Shown: positions 1 to 8,171, counted from the stretch's first letter. The stretch: DNA of 64,000 nucleotides from Maridesulfovibrio sp. (GCF_963667685.1 NZ_OY763931.1:1007501-1071500); one strand, 5' to 3'. The notes: generated by a model from the letters alone, not told the origin. A program made the numbers and translations.

Positions 1-19
1 TTTCGCCTTGCGGCGTTGC

Positions 20-108
20 CTTTGGCGAGCCTGCCGGCGGCCTTAAACCCTTTTGAAAAAGGGTTTAAGAATCCCAAAACTTTTTAGTATGCTTCGCTCC
101 ACCCCGAG
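20..108 (+). repeat. Hairpin-containing intergenic repeat-like element
   Basis: A GC-rich lead (CCGGCGGCC around 34-42) runs into a 13-bp perfect inverted repeat at 42-54 and 57-69 (CTTAAACCCTTTT and its complement), then a short T-rich stretch at 85-90. It could be the terminator of a plus-strand gene left of the window. A degenerate relative with the same CCGGCGGCC start and AACTTTT/AAAACCTTTT pieces lies at 15477-15575, suggesting a dispersed intergenic family. The family assignment is inference. Confidence 0.45.
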
Positions 109-247
109 CCCATTTCGGTGGGATTCGTCCAGAATGCCCGCTCTCCAAAACAGCTTTTAGTAATGATGCGAAACGCTAAGCTTCGAGTCTCTAACTTTCA
201 ATTTGTTAATGATCTTAGCACCTTGCTTTTGCTCAGTGCGGAGGCGG

Positions 248-276
248 AATCTATTCAAACCGGCCGTCCGTGTCAA
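248..276 (-). promoter_or_regulatory. Promoter-like module 1 (TTGACA-N17-TAGATT)
   Basis: Minus strand: -35 TTGACA at 271-276, exactly 17 bases, -10 TAGATT at 248-253. It points left, out of the window. It is the nearest to the window edge of three modules. Confidence 0.5.
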
Positions 277-351
277 TCATTAATTTCGATGTTCTCAAAA
301 TATTTATTTTCAATGATCTTGGCGCCTTGCATTCGCTCAGCGCGGAGAGGC

Positions 352-380
352 AAACTAGGTCAACCTGCCCCCATTGTCAA
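352..380 (-). promoter_or_regulatory. Promoter-like module 2 (TTGACA-N17-TAGTTT)
   Basis: Minus strand: -35 TTGACA at 375-380, 17-base spacer, -10 TAGTTT at 352-357. Offset from module 1 is 104 bp. Confidence 0.5.
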
Positions 381-454
381 CCGCAATTTTGCAGTTGCTC
401 AAAAAAATCCCGACCAGCCTGTGACTTCCAGCCAGTGCTGCGTCGAGAAGTGTG

Positions 455-483
455 TTTCTAGGGAAAAGTCGGGGCGCGGTCAA
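455..483 (-). promoter_or_regulatory. Promoter-like module 3 (TTGACC-N17-TAGAAA)
   Basis: Minus strand: -35 TTGACC at 478-483, 17-base spacer, -10 TAGAAA at 455-460. Offset from module 2 is 103 bp. It sits just past the panD terminator, so the array is insulated from panD read-through. Confidence 0.4.
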
Positions 484-516
484 GGGGGTTTTGGGATTAT
501 TGTGGATATATTATTA

Positions 517-545
517 AAAAAGAAGCGCGGTTCCCCGCGCCTCTT
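517..545 (-). terminator. Terminator of panD
   Basis: Minus strand: stem GCGCGG with loop GGAA and CCGCGC, followed by a run of six Ts, starting just after the panD stop codon. Confidence 0.85.
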
Positions 546-553
546 AATCAAAG

Positions 554-907
554 CTATTTAGCTGTCTTAACTTTGTTCCCTTCTCCGAGTAAAACAACCT
601 GAGGCTTATGAAGCGCGAGCTCATCTTCATTCAGCCAGGAGTAGGAACAAATAATAATTTTCTGTCCGACTTCGCCCTTATGTGCGGCTGCACCATTAAG
701 ACAAAACTCACCGGGCCCACCTTCAATAGCATATGTTGTAAGCCTTTCTCCGTTATCAACATTTAAGACATCAACACGCTCAAAGGGAAGGATCCCAGCT
801 TTTTCCAACAAATCAACATCAATAGATATTGATCCTTCATAATCGATATTCGCATCGGTTATGGTAGCCCTATGAATCTTCGACTTCAAAAGGCAACGAC
901 TGCCCAT
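554..907 (-). CDS. panD: Aspartate 1-decarboxylase
   Basis: Converts L-aspartate to beta-alanine for pantothenate and CoA synthesis. It is a pyruvoyl enzyme made as a proenzyme. The 117-residue protein has the self-cleavage site YEGS with Gly25-Ser26, which would give a 25-residue beta chain and an alpha chain beginning with the pyruvoyl group formed from Ser26. The family residues Lys10 and His12 in SKIHR and the NGAAAH motif are present. Length is close to the E. coli enzyme (126). An AGGAGGAG ribosome site precedes the ATG. It is monocistronic, with its own terminator at 517-545; no panB or panC is nearby, and no separate maturation factor is visible. Confidence 0.95.
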   Translation of the reverse strand: MGSRCLLKSKIHRATITDANIDYEGSISIDVDLLEKAGILPFERVDVLNVDNGERLTTYAIEGGPGEFCLNGAAAHKGEVGQKIIICSYSWLNEDELALHKPQVVLLGEGNKVKTAK

Positions 908-1049
908 ATTCTCCTCCTTCAGGAGTATTTAATTATCCTGAAGAATATGCGGTTAACATGTGCGCATAATATAATCAACGCTAGAAATGAGGCCATTATT
1001 TTGTAAAAAAAGCCTCAAAAGTGATTGGATGCAGCCGTTCTATATAAAA

Positions 1050-1562
1050 TTATCTAAATGAAAACTTGCGCCTAATAAAAGTAACAAAAGACAGCCCTAC
1101 CCCGAATAAAATTACAGCACCGGGAATTGGAGTTGGAGTATGGGAAATATCTCCTTTCGTATACTTCCAATGTTTATTTATATAAAAATTTGTTCCGGTA
1201 AGTGCATTATCATTACTTATTTCCGCCCACTCAACAGAGAAATTGAATTTCTTGTCGGGTGAAATAAACTTAAAATCAGGGTTAACCTGATTCATGCCTG
1301 ACGTTTCGAGTCCAGTCAAAATGACGGCTCGTTTCGTATCATCAGCATATCTCCATGTCCAAGAAGACGTTGGATCCTTCTTGATATCAACTTCCGCGAT
1401 TGAAACTTCAGGTTCAATCACCCACACTTTCATAGTGTGGACACCTGGAGACTCATTATACCAGTTTTTACCATTGATAGTAGCAGCAAATGAGGTAGAG
1501 ATAAGCAGAACACTTACCAACAGACCTAGAATCAAAACTCGCGCAAAATAAAACATCACCAC
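1050..1562 (-). CDS. Exported protein with PEP-CTERM-like sorting tail
   Basis: A 170-residue protein with an N-terminal signal peptide (hydrophobic residues about 6-26, ending SFAA) and a C-terminal tripartite sorting signal: the motif PTPIPGA, a hydrophobic stretch (ILFGVGLSFVTF) and a terminal basic cluster (RRK). Such tails are recognised by exosortase/archaeosortase-type transpeptidases in PEP-CTERM systems. The middle (about 27-140) is a probable beta-rich domain that I do not recognise. The same PTPIPGA tail occurs in the protein at 18815-19453. No exosortase is in this window. It lies 13 bp downstream of the MoaD-like gene, with which it may be co-transcribed, but no functional link is apparent. 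Confidence 0.65.
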   Translation of the reverse strand: MVMFYFARVLILGLLVSVLLISTSFAATINGKNWYNESPGVHTMKVWVIEPEVSIAEVDIKKDPTSSWTWRYADDTKRAVILTGLETSGMNQVNPDFKFISPDKKFNFSVEWAEISNDNALTGTNFYINKHWKYTKGDISHTPTPIPGAVILFGVGLSFVTFIRRKFSFR

Positions 1563-1575
1563 TCCACTCTATTCA

Positions 1576-1803
1576 TCAACCGCCACCGACAGCGGGAAAA
1601 ACTCCAACCCTATCACCATCCGAAAGAACTGTATCAAACTTCGAAGATACTCCATTGATGAAAACAATCTTAACTTCATCTACGGGAATCCCAACCCTAC
1701 TAAGAACATCGCTTACTGTTTCGCCTTCGATCAAAGGAAATTTGTCAGCATCTTCAGGAGCCTTATCAGCAAATGTTGCGTAACATAGCAAAGTAATCTT
1801 CAT
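1576..1803 (-). CDS. MoaD/ThiS-family sulfur-carrier-like protein
   Basis: A 75-residue beta-grasp protein ending VGGG. MoaD and ThiS proteins end in Gly-Gly, which is adenylated and thiocarboxylated to donate sulfur for molybdopterin or thiazole synthesis. The pattern of a variable N-terminal strand, the central FINGV segment and the DGDRVGVFPAVGGG end fits the MoaD branch better than ThiS. The extra third glycine is seen in other MoaD-like proteins of anaerobes. There is no moaE, thiG or tungsten oxidoreductase gene adjacent, so the acceptor is unknown. An ATG with an appropriately spaced GGAG-type site (AGATCTCC region on the plus strand) marks the start. Confidence 0.75.
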   Translation of the reverse strand: MKITLLCYATFADKAPEDADKFPLIEGETVSDVLSRVGIPVDEVKIVFINGVSSKFDTVLSDGDRVGVFPAVGGG

Positions 1804-1952
1804 AGATCTCCATCAAATATCTAAACATGAGGTGAAGCGAGACATGGACTCTGCATTCTCAACACAGGAATTCCAGCGAGCCTGATATATACCTATACGT
1901 CAATTTAGAGCAATATACCATAAAAATCAACAGCTACAATCTCAATAAAAAA

Positions 1953-1980
1953 GGTCCGGCAGGATTAAACCTGCCGGACC
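1953..1980 (-). terminator. Terminator of ppaC and the upstream operon
   Basis: Minus strand: 11-bp stem GGTCCGGCAGG / CCTGCCGGACC with a six-base loop, followed by TTTTTTATT. It ends the long rpoN-to-ppaC gene series. Confidence 0.9.
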
Positions 1981-2003
1981 TGAAGAAGCCATTTATACTT
2001 AAC

Positions 2004-2924
2004 TTATGCAGAGAAAGCTTTCTCGAAGTTAGGTACAACCTGTTTTTTACGGGACATTACGCCTTCAAGGTATACTTTGGTACCTTCGGGAGCAACGCCG
2101 AATGCTTTTTCAACAACAGAAGGATCGTCGGAAACGATAAGCATTTCGGAACCTTCTTTCATGATGTCGGTCAGGAGCAGGAAGCAGCTGTGACGGCCTT
2201 CAGCTTTAACTTTTTCAAGTTCAGCATACAGATCATCTTTGATTCCGTCGAAAACAGACAGATCAACAACTTCAAGCTGGCCAATACCAACTTTGTTGCC
2301 GGACATATCGAAATCTTTGTAGTCACGGAAGATGAGTTCGTTCATGGAAGCACCCGCTACAGCGGACTTAACATTGAACATTTCCATTCCGAGAGCCATA
2401 ACGTCTTCAACACCAGCGATCTTAGCCAGTTCTGCAACAGCTTCTTTATCAGCGTCGGTGCAGGTTACAGACTTGAACATAACGGTGTCAGACAGGATTG
2501 CACAGAGGAGTACACCAGCAATGTTTTTGGGAACTTCTACATTGTAGAACTTGTACATTGCGTTGATAACGGTACCGGTGCAGCCAACAGGCCATACCCA
2601 CATTTCAAGGGGGTTGGGAGTAGTAACATCACCGAGTTTGTGGTGATCAACTACTGCAACAACTTCACCTTTATCAAGGTTTTCCATGGACTGAGCGATA
2701 TCAGAATGGTCAACAAGGATAACTTTCTGATCAGTAGCGTCAGTCATGATTTCGGGAGCAGCGCAACCGAACTTTTCGAGAACAAAGGCGGTTTCAGGAG
2801 CGATATCGCCCTGTGCAACTGCTTTGGTTTCTTCTTTTGCTTTAGACCACAGATCTGCAATTGCGATTGCGGATGCGATGGTGTCGGTATCGGGGTTTTT
2901 GTGTCCTACTGCGATAATAGCCAT
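2004..2924 (-). CDS. ppaC: Manganese-dependent inorganic pyrophosphatase (DHH family II)
   Basis: Hydrolyses pyrophosphate to phosphate, pulling biosynthetic and sulfate-activation reactions forward; in sulfate reducers the pyrophosphate from ATP sulfurylase is a major substrate (established knowledge). The 306-residue protein has all family II metal-binding motifs: GHKNPDTD (His8, Asp12, Asp14), VDHSD (Asp72), the DHH triplet at Asp93-His94-His95 and SDT (Asp146). The C-terminal DHHA2 domain ends with SRKKQVVP, where the Arg/Lys pair binds substrate. No CBS/DRTGG insert is present, so it is the simple, non-nucleotide-regulated form. A strong AGGAGG site precedes the ATG. It follows PTS EIIC by 77 bp. 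Confidence 0.97.
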   Translation of the reverse strand: MAIIAVGHKNPDTDTIASAIAIADLWSKAKEETKAVAQGDIAPETAFVLEKFGCAAPEIMTDATDQKVILVDHSDIAQSMENLDKGEVVAVVDHHKLGDVTTPNPLEMWVWPVGCTGTVINAMYKFYNVEVPKNIAGVLLCAILSDTVMFKSVTCTDADKEAVAELAKIAGVEDVMALGMEMFNVKSAVAGASMNELIFRDYKDFDMSGNKVGIGQLEVVDLSVFDGIKDDLYAELEKVKAEGRHSCFLLLTDIMKEGSEMLIVSDDPSVVEKAFGVAPEGTKVYLEGVMSRKKQVVPNFEKAFSA

Positions 2925-3001
2925 AATAATTTCCTCCTAAGAAATATGGTAGCTGAATAGAGCTTGTGTCTTCTATCACAATCTTTTTTTTCTGCCAAGG
3001 A

Positions 3002-3717
3002 TTACATGATCCCGGCAAGGATAATAAAGCCGATTAAGACCACTCCGAAGACAAAAGTGGCGTAAGCTTTCCGCAACCTTACGGCTAAAAGTCCTCCGAG
3101 GCTGGCTGCGATCCATAAAAAAGACCATTTCATATCCACTTCGGCGACCCTCGGTCCCCATTTGTGAAAAAATATACAAAGCATATAATGAAGGAGTATG
3201 GTACTTGTCCAGAAAAAAAGCCAAGAAGTGACAAAAGTTCTTAAAATAGATTGAAAAACCAGCTTTTGCGGGAGCTGATTACCAGCCTTGGCCTTGCGCG
3301 CCCAGCCGATGAGTTTATTATGACCGCGATTATGCCATTGCCTGAGGGAAGAATCCAACCAAGCACCAATTCTGGCCAGCGGTAGGCAGGACAACAGAAT
3401 GACCATGACCTGGCGAGGATCGGTGAATGCAAAAGACGTAGTTAATGCCAAAGCCGCAAATGTAGGCGCGAGAATATGGGGGGGAATGTAGGTCCCGGCT
3501 GGGATATTATCCAACCAGAACAATTCGAAAAAGACCGCTATCTTAAGACTTGTAGCAACATCACCAGTAACAGCACCCCATAAGGCGCCAACCACAAGTG
3601 GTCGCTCGAGAAGACCCGGGTTTATCGTAAATCGGAAGAGCGAAAAAATTGCAAAAAAAAACCAATCACCGCAACCCAAACGGGAAACGATAAAGCTAAT
3701 CCTTGAAACAGACTCAT
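3002..3717 (-). pseudogene. PTS mannose/fructose/sorbose-type EIIC, out of frame at a T9 run
   Basis: Membrane component of a mannose-family PTS. The natural start is the ATG at 3717, overlapping the EIIB stop as ATGA and beginning MSLFQGLALSF. That frame reaches a nine-base T run (plus strand 3653-3661) and stops 12 codons later. One extra T would join it to a 225-residue frame (open from a TTG at 3679) that contains the EIIC hallmarks: ERPLVVGALWG, GDVATSLKIAVFFELFWLD and PAGTYIPPH, plus several membrane segments. The TTG has no ribosome site, so the downstream frame alone is unlikely to be the true product. Causes could be a sequencing error in the homopolymer, a genuine mutation, or slippage-based expression. 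No EIID gene is present. Confidence 0.75.
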
Positions 3718-4175
3718 GAAAACCTCACCTGAACAGGATCATTGGGAACACATCGAAAATCAAGCTCTATACCCTGCCCTTTAAAATAATGAAGACATGA
3801 TTCATCATCGGAACTCAGGGCCACGCTAGGCGAAATCTGTTTCTTACCCGGTCCGTAATGGATATTACCTATATTCACGATATTAAATCTGAACCCTGAA
3901 TCAAGTGCCCGGCGAACATCGGCACAAGAAGAGAAAAGAATTATCGAGCTGGCGTTCCCATTAGCAAGGGTCATTATACTATCATTCAACGAATCGACAG
4001 AACAAAAAGAGCAGTTCACTGACTGCGGAATAGCCAGCGACATAATTTGCTGCTGCAAATTATCCCCGGCAACGGCATCGTTAGCCACGATTATATTCTT
4101 AGCGTGGGTGTACGGTAGCCATGTTTCAATAATCTGCCCATGAACAAGACGGTTATCAATTCTCACCCACATCAT
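3714..4175 (-). CDS. PTS mannose/fructose/sorbose-type EIIB
   Basis: Cytoplasmic phosphocarrier that takes a phosphate from EIIA and passes it to sugar or, in incomplete systems, may serve only in regulation. The 153-residue protein carries the family signature RIDNRLVHGQI with the phosphorylated His12 near the N-terminus, and the later VNIGNIHYG segment is also typical. It starts 2 bp after the EIIA stop and its stop overlaps the EIIC ATG, so the three are translationally coupled. An MM start leaves two adjacent ATG choices. Because EIIC is disrupted and EIID absent, sugar transport by this set is doubtful. Confidence 0.93.
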   Translation of the reverse strand: MMWVRIDNRLVHGQIIETWLPYTHAKNIIVANDAVAGDNLQQQIMSLAIPQSVNCSFCSVDSLNDSIMTLANGNASSIILFSSCADVRRALDSGFRFNIVNIGNIHYGPGKKQISPSVALSSDDESCLHYFKGQGIELDFRCVPNDPVQVRFS

Positions 4176-4177
4176 GG

Positions 4178-4609
4178 CTACCCTTTCTTAGTTCGTTTTC
4201 GCAGCATTTCGCCCGCTATTACAATCCCCTTAGCAGCAGCTTTGCTGACTTCCTCAGCCATTTTCTGCAAGGATTCATTACGCACCTGAAACGCTTTGAG
4301 CAGCATAGGCAGACTCACACCGGTGACAACCTCAATATCATCGCTTTGAAGCAGCGAGAGGCTTAAATTGGTTGGAGTTCCGCCGAACATGTCTGTAAGA
4401 ATCAAAACACCGTTTCCGCTGCTAACTTCGGCAATATTCTTTTTAAGAGCTTCCACAGCAACATCAATCCCCTGAGAAACTTCCACGCTCAATGAGAGCA
4501 CGCCCTCCTGCGGACCAACAATTAATTCAGCCGCCTCAATCAACGTCTGCCCGAAGTTACCATGGGTAACCAGAACTATCCCGTTTTTGCTTGATTCAAT
4601 TCCCATCAA
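4178..4609 (-). CDS. PTS mannose/fructose/sorbose-type EIIA
   Basis: Accepts phosphate from HPr and hands it to EIIB. The 143-residue protein has the active-site histidine His16 in LVTHGNFG and the conserved TDMFGGTPTN segment that packs near it. It lies between rapZ (27 bp upstream) and EIIB (2 bp downstream). This placement beside rpoN, ptsN and rapZ is common in delta-proteobacteria and suggests a regulatory PTS chain rather than a sugar operon. There is no EI or HPr in the window. Confidence 0.93.
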   Translation of the reverse strand: MMGIESSKNGIVLVTHGNFGQTLIEAAELIVGPQEGVLSLSVEVSQGIDVAVEALKKNIAEVSSGNGVLILTDMFGGTPTNLSLSLLQSDDIEVVTGVSLPMLLKAFQVRNESLQKMAEEVSKAAAKGIVIAGEMLRKRTKKG

Positions 4610-4636
4610 CTTTCCTGATTAATTCAAATATATTAA

Positions 4637-5518
4637 CTACTTCAAATGAATATGCTTATGTTCAAGGGAAACAGAATAACCATTATCTTTAAGAGTTGCA
4701 AATATCCTCTCAGCCGTGGCGACCGATCGATGCCTTCCGCCAGTGCAACCCACTGCAATAGTCAGCCTGTACCTGCCCTCCTCTTCGTAGAGAGGTAGGA
4801 CATATTGAAGGAAATCGAGATATTTCTCAATAAAAATTGAACCGGGTTCCGAGCCGAGAACATAGTCTGAAATAGCTTTATCCTGACCGGAAAGGGGACG
4901 AAGCTCTTCTTCAAAGTAAGGATTGGGCAAAAACCGGAGATCCATGACCATATCTGCGGCTGTAGGTACGTCATGTTTAAAACCGAAAGACATTACATGG
5001 ACACGCAGCCCACGAGTCTTCTCACTCAATTCGGCCCACTTTTCTTGAATCCTACGGCGCAAGTCGTGGATAGAATAGGTGGTTGTATCTATGACAAGGT
5101 CAGCCTGCTGACGAACTTCGCCAAGGATTTCCTTTTCCCGCTCCAAAGCCTGCTCCAGACCAAAATCTCTTGACTCCAAAGGATGCAAACGCCGGGTTGT
5201 AGCATAACGCCTTACCAGTTCAGGAAGACGCGCTTCAAGAAAAAGGATGCTGGGCGAATATCCCTTACGGGTTAATTCTTCACGGGTGCTCTCCCAATCA
5301 GAACTGAATTCCAACTGTCGAAGATCCATCCCCAGTACCAAACCCCGGTAAGCATTATCGCGGGTATTAAAAAGATCGACCAGACGTGATAGCATCCCTG
5401 CAGGTAAACCGTCTACGCAAAAAAAACGCAGATCTTCGAAGACTTTCAGCACAGTAGATTTTCCGGCACCGGAAAGACCGGTAACGACAATCACTGGAAA
5501 AGAATCATCCACAACCAC
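4637..5518 (-). CDS. rapZ: RNase adapter protein RapZ (YvcJ family nucleotide-binding protein)
   Basis: In E. coli RapZ guides RNase E to the sRNA GlmZ and so controls glucosamine-6-phosphate synthase; the role in this organism is unproven. The 293-residue protein has a Walker A motif GLSGAGKS (14-21), the DLR segments of the P-loop domain, and the highly conserved C-terminal GCTGGRHRS motif. The start is GTG at 5518, chosen because AAAGGAGG lies 8 bases upstream. The position downstream of rpoN-hpf-ptsN is the same as in many proteobacteria. Confidence 0.95.
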   Translation of the reverse strand: MVVDDSFPVIVVTGLSGAGKSTVLKVFEDLRFFCVDGLPAGMLSRLVDLFNTRDNAYRGLVLGMDLRQLEFSSDWESTREELTRKGYSPSILFLEARLPELVRRYATTRRLHPLESRDFGLEQALEREKEILGEVRQQADLVIDTTTYSIHDLRRRIQEKWAELSEKTRGLRVHVMSFGFKHDVPTAADMVMDLRFLPNPYFEEELRPLSGQDKAISDYVLGSEPGSIFIEKYLDFLQYVLPLYEEEGRYRLTIAVGCTGGRHRSVATAERIFATLKDNGYSVSLEHKHIHLK

Positions 5519-5615
5519 CTTGATGACCTCCTTTAGCTCTAGCCCACAAATAAAATTAGCAATGACCTTAGTTCATTGCTAATCTGATGCATTCTATTTT
5601 TAAACAACTTTAATG

Positions 5616-6065
5616 TTATGCGATACCAAGAAGGCGAAGCAGCTCATCCTTATCCTCGGTATCTATAAAGGCCTGCCGGAATGACTCATCCTTTAGTTGC
5701 CGCGAAATATGGGCCAGCACCTTCAAATGAGCACCGGCCCCCTGCTCGGGGGCCAGTACCATAAAGAATATTTTACAAGGCTGCATGTCCAGAGACTCAA
5801 AGTCGACGCCTTCACTCGAGCGGCCTACAACTACTACAATCTCTTCCAGACATTCCAGTTTTCCGTGGGGGATGGCAATGCCATCCCCTATTCCTGTTGT
5901 TCCAAGTTTTTCACGATCATTAAGGACCTTCAGGGCATTGTCCACATCTACTTCAAGACCTGCGTCTTTCAGGGTAGAAACCATTTCTTTCAGAACTTCA
6001 CCTTTATCAGAGGCATTCAGTTCATGTATTACAAGGTCCTTCGCCAGATTATCTGCTATATTCAT
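5616..6065 (-). CDS. ptsN: Nitrogen-PTS EIIA protein (PtsN)
   Basis: A regulatory PTS EIIA domain protein of the fructose/mannitol fold that couples phosphorylation state to nitrogen, potassium and stress regulation rather than to sugar uptake (known for E. coli). At 149 residues it is one domain. The phosphorylated histidine is His67 in GIAIPHGKL, preceded by GTTGIG, both family hallmarks. It starts 3 bp after the hpf stop, so the two are co-translated. The start ATG is followed by NIADNLAKDLV. Confidence 0.95.
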   Translation of the reverse strand: MNIADNLAKDLVIHELNASDKGEVLKEMVSTLKDAGLEVDVDNALKVLNDREKLGTTGIGDGIAIPHGKLECLEEIVVVVGRSSEGVDFESLDMQPCKIFFMVLAPEQGAGAHLKVLAHISRQLKDESFRQAFIDTEDKDELLRLLGIA

Positions 6066-6068
6066 TAG

Positions 6069-6605
6069 TTAGTATCCCGGGTCAATTAAACCGAAATCGC
6101 CATTATTGCGGCGGTATATTACATTTATTGCTTCATTATCCGCATTACGAAATACCAGGAATTCATGGTCAAGGGTCTGCAACTGTTCTGCTGCTTCATC
6201 AACACTCATGGGCTTGGGAATAAAGGAGTCAGACTCCACAATCACTGGTTCCCTGTACTCTTCCTCTCCGTAGCTGAGAATATCCATACGGGCAGGAGCC
6301 TCGTCCTTACGCCGATGACTTCTCATCTTCTCGTTTGCACGGCGAAGCTGGGCTTCAAGCTTGTCCAAAACCATATCCACAGTGGAATACATGTCCTCGG
6401 ACACTTCGAAAGCTGAGACATGCAGATGGTCGGAAGTGAAAACAACTTCCGCAACGTGTCGGAACTTATCAACTGACAAATTAACCTGCATATCAGTATT
6501 GTCAGGGTTGCTGACATACTTAACCAACTTGGAGAAACGGCTGTTTGCATATTCCTTAAGATGTTCGGATGCGTCGAAGTTCTTAAAAGTAAATGCTACG
6601 TTCAT
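6069..6605 (-). CDS. hpf: Ribosome hibernation promoting factor, long form
   Basis: Binds the 30S decoding region and dimerises ribosomes in stationary phase. The 178-residue protein has the N-terminal HPF/RaiA fold (about 1-100, beginning MNVAFTFKNFDAS) and a C-terminal dimerisation domain (about 120-178) containing PKPMSVDEAAEQL and VIYRRNNGDFGLIDP. This makes it the long form, which forms 100S ribosomes without a separate RMF. It has an AGGAGG-like site (GAGCCTCC on the plus strand) and lies 50 bp after rpoN. Confidence 0.96.
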   Translation of the reverse strand: MNVAFTFKNFDASEHLKEYANSRFSKLVKYVSNPDNTDMQVNLSVDKFRHVAEVVFTSDHLHVSAFEVSEDMYSTVDMVLDKLEAQLRRANEKMRSHRRKDEAPARMDILSYGEEEYREPVIVESDSFIPKPMSVDEAAEQLQTLDHEFLVFRNADNEAINVIYRRNNGDFGLIDPGY

Positions 6606-6655
6606 AAAGAGCCTCCTTAGTAAGGGTGAATATGCTTTAATTTCTCCGAACTACA

Positions 6656-8071
6656 TTAGAACACCTTTTTCCTCTTAGAAGAGGAGAGTATTCCCATTGC
6701 AGTTCTGTACTTGGCCACGGTCCTTCTGGCGATATTAACTTCCAGCTTCTCTTTGAGAATCTCAGCTATTTTCTCGTCACTGAGGGGTTTCTTTCCGTCT
6801 TCTTCACTGATCAATTTCTTGATCGTCGCCTTGACGGATTCAGAACCGACCTGAGATCCGTCATCCAGACCGAGGGCACTATTAAAAAAGAACTTAAGCT
6901 CATAAATCCCATGCGGAGTCGATACATACTTATTGGTTGTGATTCGGCTCACGGTGGATTCGTGCATTTCGATGTCTTCCGCTACTTCCTTCAAGATAAG
7001 GGGTTTAAGCTTTGTGACACCTTCTGCGAAAAATTCGCGCTGGAATCTCACTATGGATTCAAGAACTTTATATAAGGTACGCTGCCGCTGATAGAGGCTC
7101 TTCATCAGCCACTGGGCGGAGCGCATCTTGTCCTGAAAATATTCTTTATCCTCTCCTTTCGTCGATGCCAGTGTCTCCACATAAAAAGCATTCATCTGCA
7201 ATTTAGGAAGACCGTCCTCGTTTAAAACTATGACAAAATCACCATCATATTCATAAACATAAGCATCAGGGCTGATATAGAAAGAGTCTCCGCCTGAAAA
7301 ACTTGCTCCCGGAAGAGGGTCAAGTGTCTGCATCAAGTCAAGATAACTCTTCAAATCCTCCATGCTGAGCTTGAATTTCCTTGCGAGCGGCTTATACCGC
7401 TTCTTTTCAAGATCATCGAGATGTTCACTCACCAGCGAGACAAGAATCGGATCATCATCGAGTCTTAGAGCTTCAAGCTGAATCAGTAGGCATTCCTGCG
7501 GGGTTCTTGCCCCTACTCCTACTGGATCAAACCTCTGAATTCGATAAAGCACTTTTTCTACTTCTTCGATTTCAGCATAGCACGTTTCACAAACTTCTTC
7601 CAAGTCAATCCTTAAAAAACCTCCGGAGCTCAAATTACCGATAAGGCATTCACCTATTTCAATTTCTTTATCAGTAAAATCAGAAAGGCTCATCTGCCAA
7701 TGCAAATGACCTTCAAGCGAAGTGGCCTTGGTCAAACGTGCTTCAAAAGAGGCACCATCTTCATAAGACTCTGATTCACGTGAAGCAGATTGCTTCGAAG
7801 TACTGGAAAATTCCCCGAGATAATTTTCCCATTCGGCTTCCTTGGAGATTTGTGTTTCCTCAGCAGTCGCGGTGCCTGCCTCAGCATCAGCAGCATCTGT
7901 CCTTTCCTGCGCTTCAGCTTCTTCGAGGATAGGATTCTCCATCAGCTCCTGATGAACGGAATCCACCAGCTCCAAGCGGGAAAGCTGCAACAACTTGATA
8001 GCCTGCTGCAGCTGAGGAGTCATTACCAGCTGTTGAGTAAGCTTTAATTGTTGTCTAAGTTCCAACCCCAT
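6656..8071 (-). CDS. rpoN: RNA polymerase sigma-54 factor
   Basis: Directs RNA polymerase to -24/-12 promoters that need AAA+ activators. The 471-residue protein has the glutamine-rich region I (LRQQLKLTQQLVMTPQLQQAI), an acidic region II (about 55-110), the core-binding domain and the C-terminal RpoN box ARRTVAKYR at 448-456, which reads the -24 element. It begins a run of co-directional genes (hpf, ptsN, rapZ, EIIA, EIIB, EIIC, ppaC). A terminator at 8331-8358 separates it from lptB, so it needs its own promoter; a candidate is at 8172-8200. A likely target in this window is the glnN promoter at 35663-35677. Confidence 0.98.
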   Translation of the reverse strand: MGLELRQQLKLTQQLVMTPQLQQAIKLLQLSRLELVDSVHQELMENPILEEAEAQERTDAADAEAGTATAEETQISKEAEWENYLGEFSSTSKQSASRESESYEDGASFEARLTKATSLEGHLHWQMSLSDFTDKEIEIGECLIGNLSSGGFLRIDLEEVCETCYAEIEEVEKVLYRIQRFDPVGVGARTPQECLLIQLEALRLDDDPILVSLVSEHLDDLEKKRYKPLARKFKLSMEDLKSYLDLMQTLDPLPGASFSGGDSFYISPDAYVYEYDGDFVIVLNEDGLPKLQMNAFYVETLASTKGEDKEYFQDKMRSAQWLMKSLYQRQRTLYKVLESIVRFQREFFAEGVTKLKPLILKEVAEDIEMHESTVSRITTNKYVSTPHGIYELKFFFNSALGLDDGSQVGSESVKATIKKLISEEDGKKPLSDEKIAEILKEKLEVNIARRTVAKYRTAMGILSSSKRKKVF

Positions 8072-8171
8072 ATTATCAGGCCACCTTCTTATATCTAATT
8101 CAATTAATTTCAGTCAGTTATCGGCAGAAAGCAGAAAAAATATATTTTTCTGTACCCTCGGCCTTGATCAA

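Larger units (their letters stand above)
208..380 (-). repeat. Imperfect tandem repeat, about 104-bp period, carrying promoter-like modules
   Basis: Positions 208-253 and 312-357 are clearly similar (both contain AATGATCTT, CCTTGC, GCTCAG and GCGGAG in the same order), offset by exactly 104 bp. On the minus strand each copy is preceded by TTGACA and 17 bases later by a TAG-type -10 hexamer. A third, more diverged module follows at 455-483. No open frame here looks like a real protein, so the 1-553 stretch is read as regulatory and non-coding. Confidence 0.55.

Noticed and set aside
118..561. 147-codon plus-strand frame over the promoter array
   Set aside because: No ribosome site, no recognisable domain, overlaps the promoter-like modules and the panD terminator; base pattern is non-coding.
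2190..2960. 256-codon plus-strand frame opposite ppaC
   Set aside because: Antisense mirror of a conserved gene.
3002..3679. TTG at 3679 as the true EIIC start
   Set aside because: No ribosome site, and the upstream ATG that couples to EIIB fits the family length once the T9 run is extended by one base.
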